Origin: Sulfuricella sp.
GTDB taxonomy: Bacteria; Pseudomonadota; Gammaproteobacteria; Burkholderiales; Sulfuricellaceae
DNA: 64,000 bases
Direction: 5' to 3'
Assembly: GCA_041651995.1 (NCBI GenBank)
Contig: JBAZID010000001.1
Location: 868,001-932,000, forward strand
Under the pieces are notes generated by a model. The model saw nothing but the letters and a program-made list of their open reading frames with translations. It was not told where the DNA came from and searched no databases. Made by a program: the position numbers and the translations under genes. Shown here in pieces: positions 61,909-64,000 of this stretch (within the stretch, counting starts at the first letter, position 1; every line of letters begins with the position of its first letter).

Positions 61909-63284
61909 CAGAAGAACCCGATATCGACCTGGAACAGCTTCTCGACCTTGGAAATCATCTGCTTGTTGACCACGAACAGGATGACATGATCCTCGCTCTC
62001 GATCATCGTGTCGTGGTGCGCGATAATGACCTGCTCGCCGCGCACGATGGCGCCGATGGTGGCCCCGCGCGGCAGCTTGATCTGCTCCACGCGCCGTCCC
62101 ACCACCTTTGAGGTCCTGGCATCGCCATGGGCAATCGCCTCCAGCGCCTCAGCCGCGCCACGGCGCAGGGAATGCACCACCGCCATGTCGCCGCGCCGCA
62201 CATGTGCCAGCAGGCTGCCAATGGTGGCCTGGGCAGGAGAAATGGCAATGTCGATGCGGCCGCTTTCCACCAGATCCACGTAAGCGCTGCGGTTGATCAG
62301 GGCGATCACCTTGCGCGCGCCCATGCGCTTGGCGAGCAGGGCGGACATGATGTTATTCTCGTCGTCGTTGGTGAGCGCGCAGAAAACATCCATGTCCTCG
62401 ATATTTTCGGCTTGAAGCAGATCAGGATCAGTCGCGTCACCGAACAGAACCAGGGAACTGTTGAGCTCGGCGGCGAGACGCTCGCAATTTTTCTTGTTGT
62501 GATCAATCAGCTTGACCTGGTAACGCTGCTCCAGGCTTTTTGCCAGGCGGCGCCCGATATTGCCGCCACCGGCAATCATCACCCGCTTTGCCGCCTTGTC
62601 GAGCTGGCGCATTTCGCGCATGACCACGCGAATGTTTTCAGCCGCCGCGACGAAGAACACCTCGTCTTCCGCCTCGATAACCGTTTTACCTTCCGGAATA
62701 ATGGGGCGGTCTTTGCGGAAAATCGCTGCCACCCGCGTATCGATGTGCGGCATGTGCTGGCGCAGGGACTGCAGCTCGTGGCCCACCAGGGGTCCGCCGT
62801 GGACGGCATTGACCGCGGCCAGGCGCACCTTTCCCCCGGCAAAGTCCAGCACCTGAAGCGCTTCCGGATATTCGATCAGTTTGTAAATGTAATCCTTCAG
62901 CACTTCTTCCGGGCTGATGATGTAATCCACGGAAAAGTTATCCGCCGAGCAAATGCTGTCTTTCTGCTGGAGGTAATCGGTGCAACGAATCCGCGCGATT
63001 TTGGTGGGCGTGTTGAACAGCGTGGCAGCCAGCTTGCATGCCACCAGATTGGTTTCATCGCTCTGCGTTACCGCCAGCAGCATGTCGGCATCTTCGATTC
63101 CGGCCTGGCGCAATACCGATGGATGAGAGCCAAAGCCATGCACGGTGCGCAGATCGAAGCGATCCTGCAGATTCTGCAGCTTGGCCGCATCGATGTCCAC
63201 GACCGTAATATCGTTGGACTCCCGCACCAGATTTTCTGCTACGGAAGCACCCACCTGGCCGGCGCCAAGAATCACGATTTTCAC
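61908..63284 (-). CDS. trkA: Trk system potassium transporter peripheral subunit TrkA
   Basis: 458 residues, two RCK units. Each begins with a nucleotide-binding motif: VILGAGQVGASVAENL and MIAGGGNIGRRLAKSL, followed by the TrkA-C domains. It binds NAD(H)/ATP and gates TrkH at the membrane. It lies downstream of an NtrX-like gene, as in many betaproteobacteria. Confidence 0.97.
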   Translation of the reverse strand: MKIVILGAGQVGASVAENLVRESNDITVVDIDAAKLQNLQDRFDLRTVHGFGSHPSVLRQAGIEDADMLLAVTQSDETNLVACKLAATLFNTPTKIARIRCTDYLQQKDSICSADNFSVDYIISPEEVLKDYIYKLIEYPEALQVLDFAGGKVRLAAVNAVHGGPLVGHELQSLRQHMPHIDTRVAAIFRKDRPIIPEGKTVIEAEDEVFFVAAAENIRVVMREMRQLDKAAKRVMIAGGGNIGRRLAKSLEQRYQVKLIDHNKKNCERLAAELNSSLVLFGDATDPDLLQAENIEDMDVFCALTNDDENNIMSALLAKRMGARKVIALINRSAYVDLVESGRIDIAISPAQATIGSLLAHVRRGDMAVVHSLRRGAAEALEAIAHGDARTSKVVGRRVEQIKLPRGATIGAIVRGEQVIIAHHDTMIESEDHVILFVVNKQMISKVEKLFQVDIGFF

Positions 63285-63363
63285 TGGTGGAATACCTGAA
63301 AAGAAGGGAAAGAAGGGGAAGGGGCGATTTTATACCTTTAACCCCCCGACAGCCAGCGGCTTG

Positions 63364-64000
63364 CTATTCCTTGCGGGAAAACTTCATTCCCAGCTGTTTC
63401 AGCTTGCGATACAAGTGGGTGCGTTCGAGGCCGACATTTTCTGCCACCCGGCTCATGTTGCCCCCTGCCTTGGCAATATGGTGCTCGAAATAGGCGCGCT
63501 CGAAAATATCGCGCACCTCGCGCAAAGGCATATCCAGCGGCAAGCCAAGCGGCTCCTCCGCAATTTCGGCGGGGCCGGACTGGGCCAGCACCCGGCTCAC
63601 ATCCTGATGCGAGATTTCCTCATTCAGGCTGGTCAGCGCCAGGGTTTTCACCACATTATTGAGTTGCGCCAGGTTACCTGGCCAGTTGTCGTTGCGCAGG
63701 GTATTCAGAGCGGCAACGCTGAAATGGCGCGGTGGCGCTTCTTTCGACTCCACATATTTTTCCAGGATGCGGTTGGCCAGATCGGGTATATCCTCGCGAT
63801 GGTCGCGCAGTGCCGGCATGCTCAGCGTCAGCCCGCTCAGATCCTGATACAGCCCGGCATCAAACCCCCCTTGCTCCACCATGGCGGGCAAGGTATCACT
63901 CGCGGCGCACACCAGTCGCACATTGCTTTTTTCCAGCTTGCTCAGCACAAACTGCAGGCCCTTTTGCTCCTGCTTGTTGAGCGTGGCTATTTCTGCCACG
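63364..64000 (-). CDS. NtrX-like sigma-54-type regulator, C-terminal part (cut by window edge)
   Basis: About 212 residues remain: part of the AAA+ domain, its C-terminal helical lid (LRDHREDIPDLANRILEKYV, NWPGNLAQLNNVVKTLAL) and the Fis-type HTH (GGNMSRVAENVGLERTHLYRKLKQLG). In active enhancer-binding proteins the arginine-finger region reads FREDLYYRL; here it is FDAGLYQDL, without either Arg. ntrX-trkA-trkH is a common order and suggests NtrX of the NtrYX system. The receiver domain is outside the window. Confidence 0.85.
   Translation of the reverse strand, partial: VAEIATLNKQEQKGLQFVLSKLEKSNVRLVCAASDTLPAMVEQGGFDAGLYQDLSGLTLSMPALRDHREDIPDLANRILEKYVESKEAPPRHFSVAALNTLRNDNWPGNLAQLNNVVKTLALTSLNEEISHQDVSRVLAQSGPAEIAEEPLGLPLDMPLREVRDIFERAYFEHHIAKAGGNMSRVAENVGLERTHLYRKLKQLGMKFSRKE

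Overview
The window is a dense piece of a betaproteobacterial chromosome, most likely from the Nitrosomonadales (Gallionellaceae/Sulfuricellaceae type). This rests on gene order and protein style: aroQ-accB-accC-prmA-zinc ribbon, leuS-lptE-holA-proA-nadD-rsfS-rlmH-maf-rng, thrB-DUF2782 beside polA, and ntrX-trkA-trkH are typical betaproteobacterial neighbourhoods. A phosphoribulokinase (Calvin cycle), several c-type cytochromes and redox sensors suggest a chemolithoautotrophic, respiratory lifestyle. Base composition is fairly uniform (GC-rich) and I see no prophage, integron, IS element, CRISPR array, tRNA or rRNA. The TerC gene (left edge) and the NtrX-like gene (right edge) run out of the window.

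Layout. 1-6.8 kb: TerC, a rhodanese lipoprotein, DUF454, a PDC-sensor/coiled-coil pair, fxsA, then cutA-dsbD-tlpA for periplasmic thiol reduction. 7-11.4 kb: aroQ-accBC-prmA-DUF3426. 11.4-16.5 kb: glycine cleavage genes gcvT-gcvH-gcvPA-(tpx)-gcvPB. 16.5-22 kb: a frameshifted SPOR-domain gene, a CDGSH protein, an unusual HTH/ferredoxin/reductase fusion, a lone glcF, coq7, DUF2322 and an unknown. 22-30.6 kb: a secreted repeat protein, a Rossmann protein, an ABC-F ATPase and a large PilJ/HAMP/PAS/GGDEF/EAL/REC c-di-GMP protein. 30.6-37.5 kb: msrPQ, a diheme cytochrome c, and an operon of SHP (DUF1924), diheme cytochrome c, cytochrome b and a QseBC-like two-component system. 37.5-42 kb: mscL, an MFS transporter, pbpG, proC-yggT-DUF167. 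42-51.5 kb: the leuS-to-rng housekeeping operon read leftwards. 51.6-64 kb: phosphoribulokinase, uvrD, thrB and neighbours, polA, trkH-trkA and a partial NtrX.

The most notable signals are not genes. (1) Four 16-bp sites match the bacterial centromere parS (TGTTTCACGTGAAACA) at 14/16 or better at 35.8, 43.0, 44.8 and 59.3 kb; three lie inside coding sequence, suggesting a parS cluster. (2) Two identical-format CTTAA-N6-CTTAA boxes, the QseB/PmrA recognition pattern, lie upstream of the SHP operon (which encodes such a regulator) and upstream of the separate diheme cytochrome, implying one small cytochrome regulon. (3) The SHP leader holds a perfect 14-bp inverted repeat that pairs with the ribosome binding site and start codon. 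(4) Several families of small dispersed repeats fill gaps and in places reach into genes: they supply or overlap the starts of msrQ and nadD, and a heptanucleotide repeat lies inside polA.
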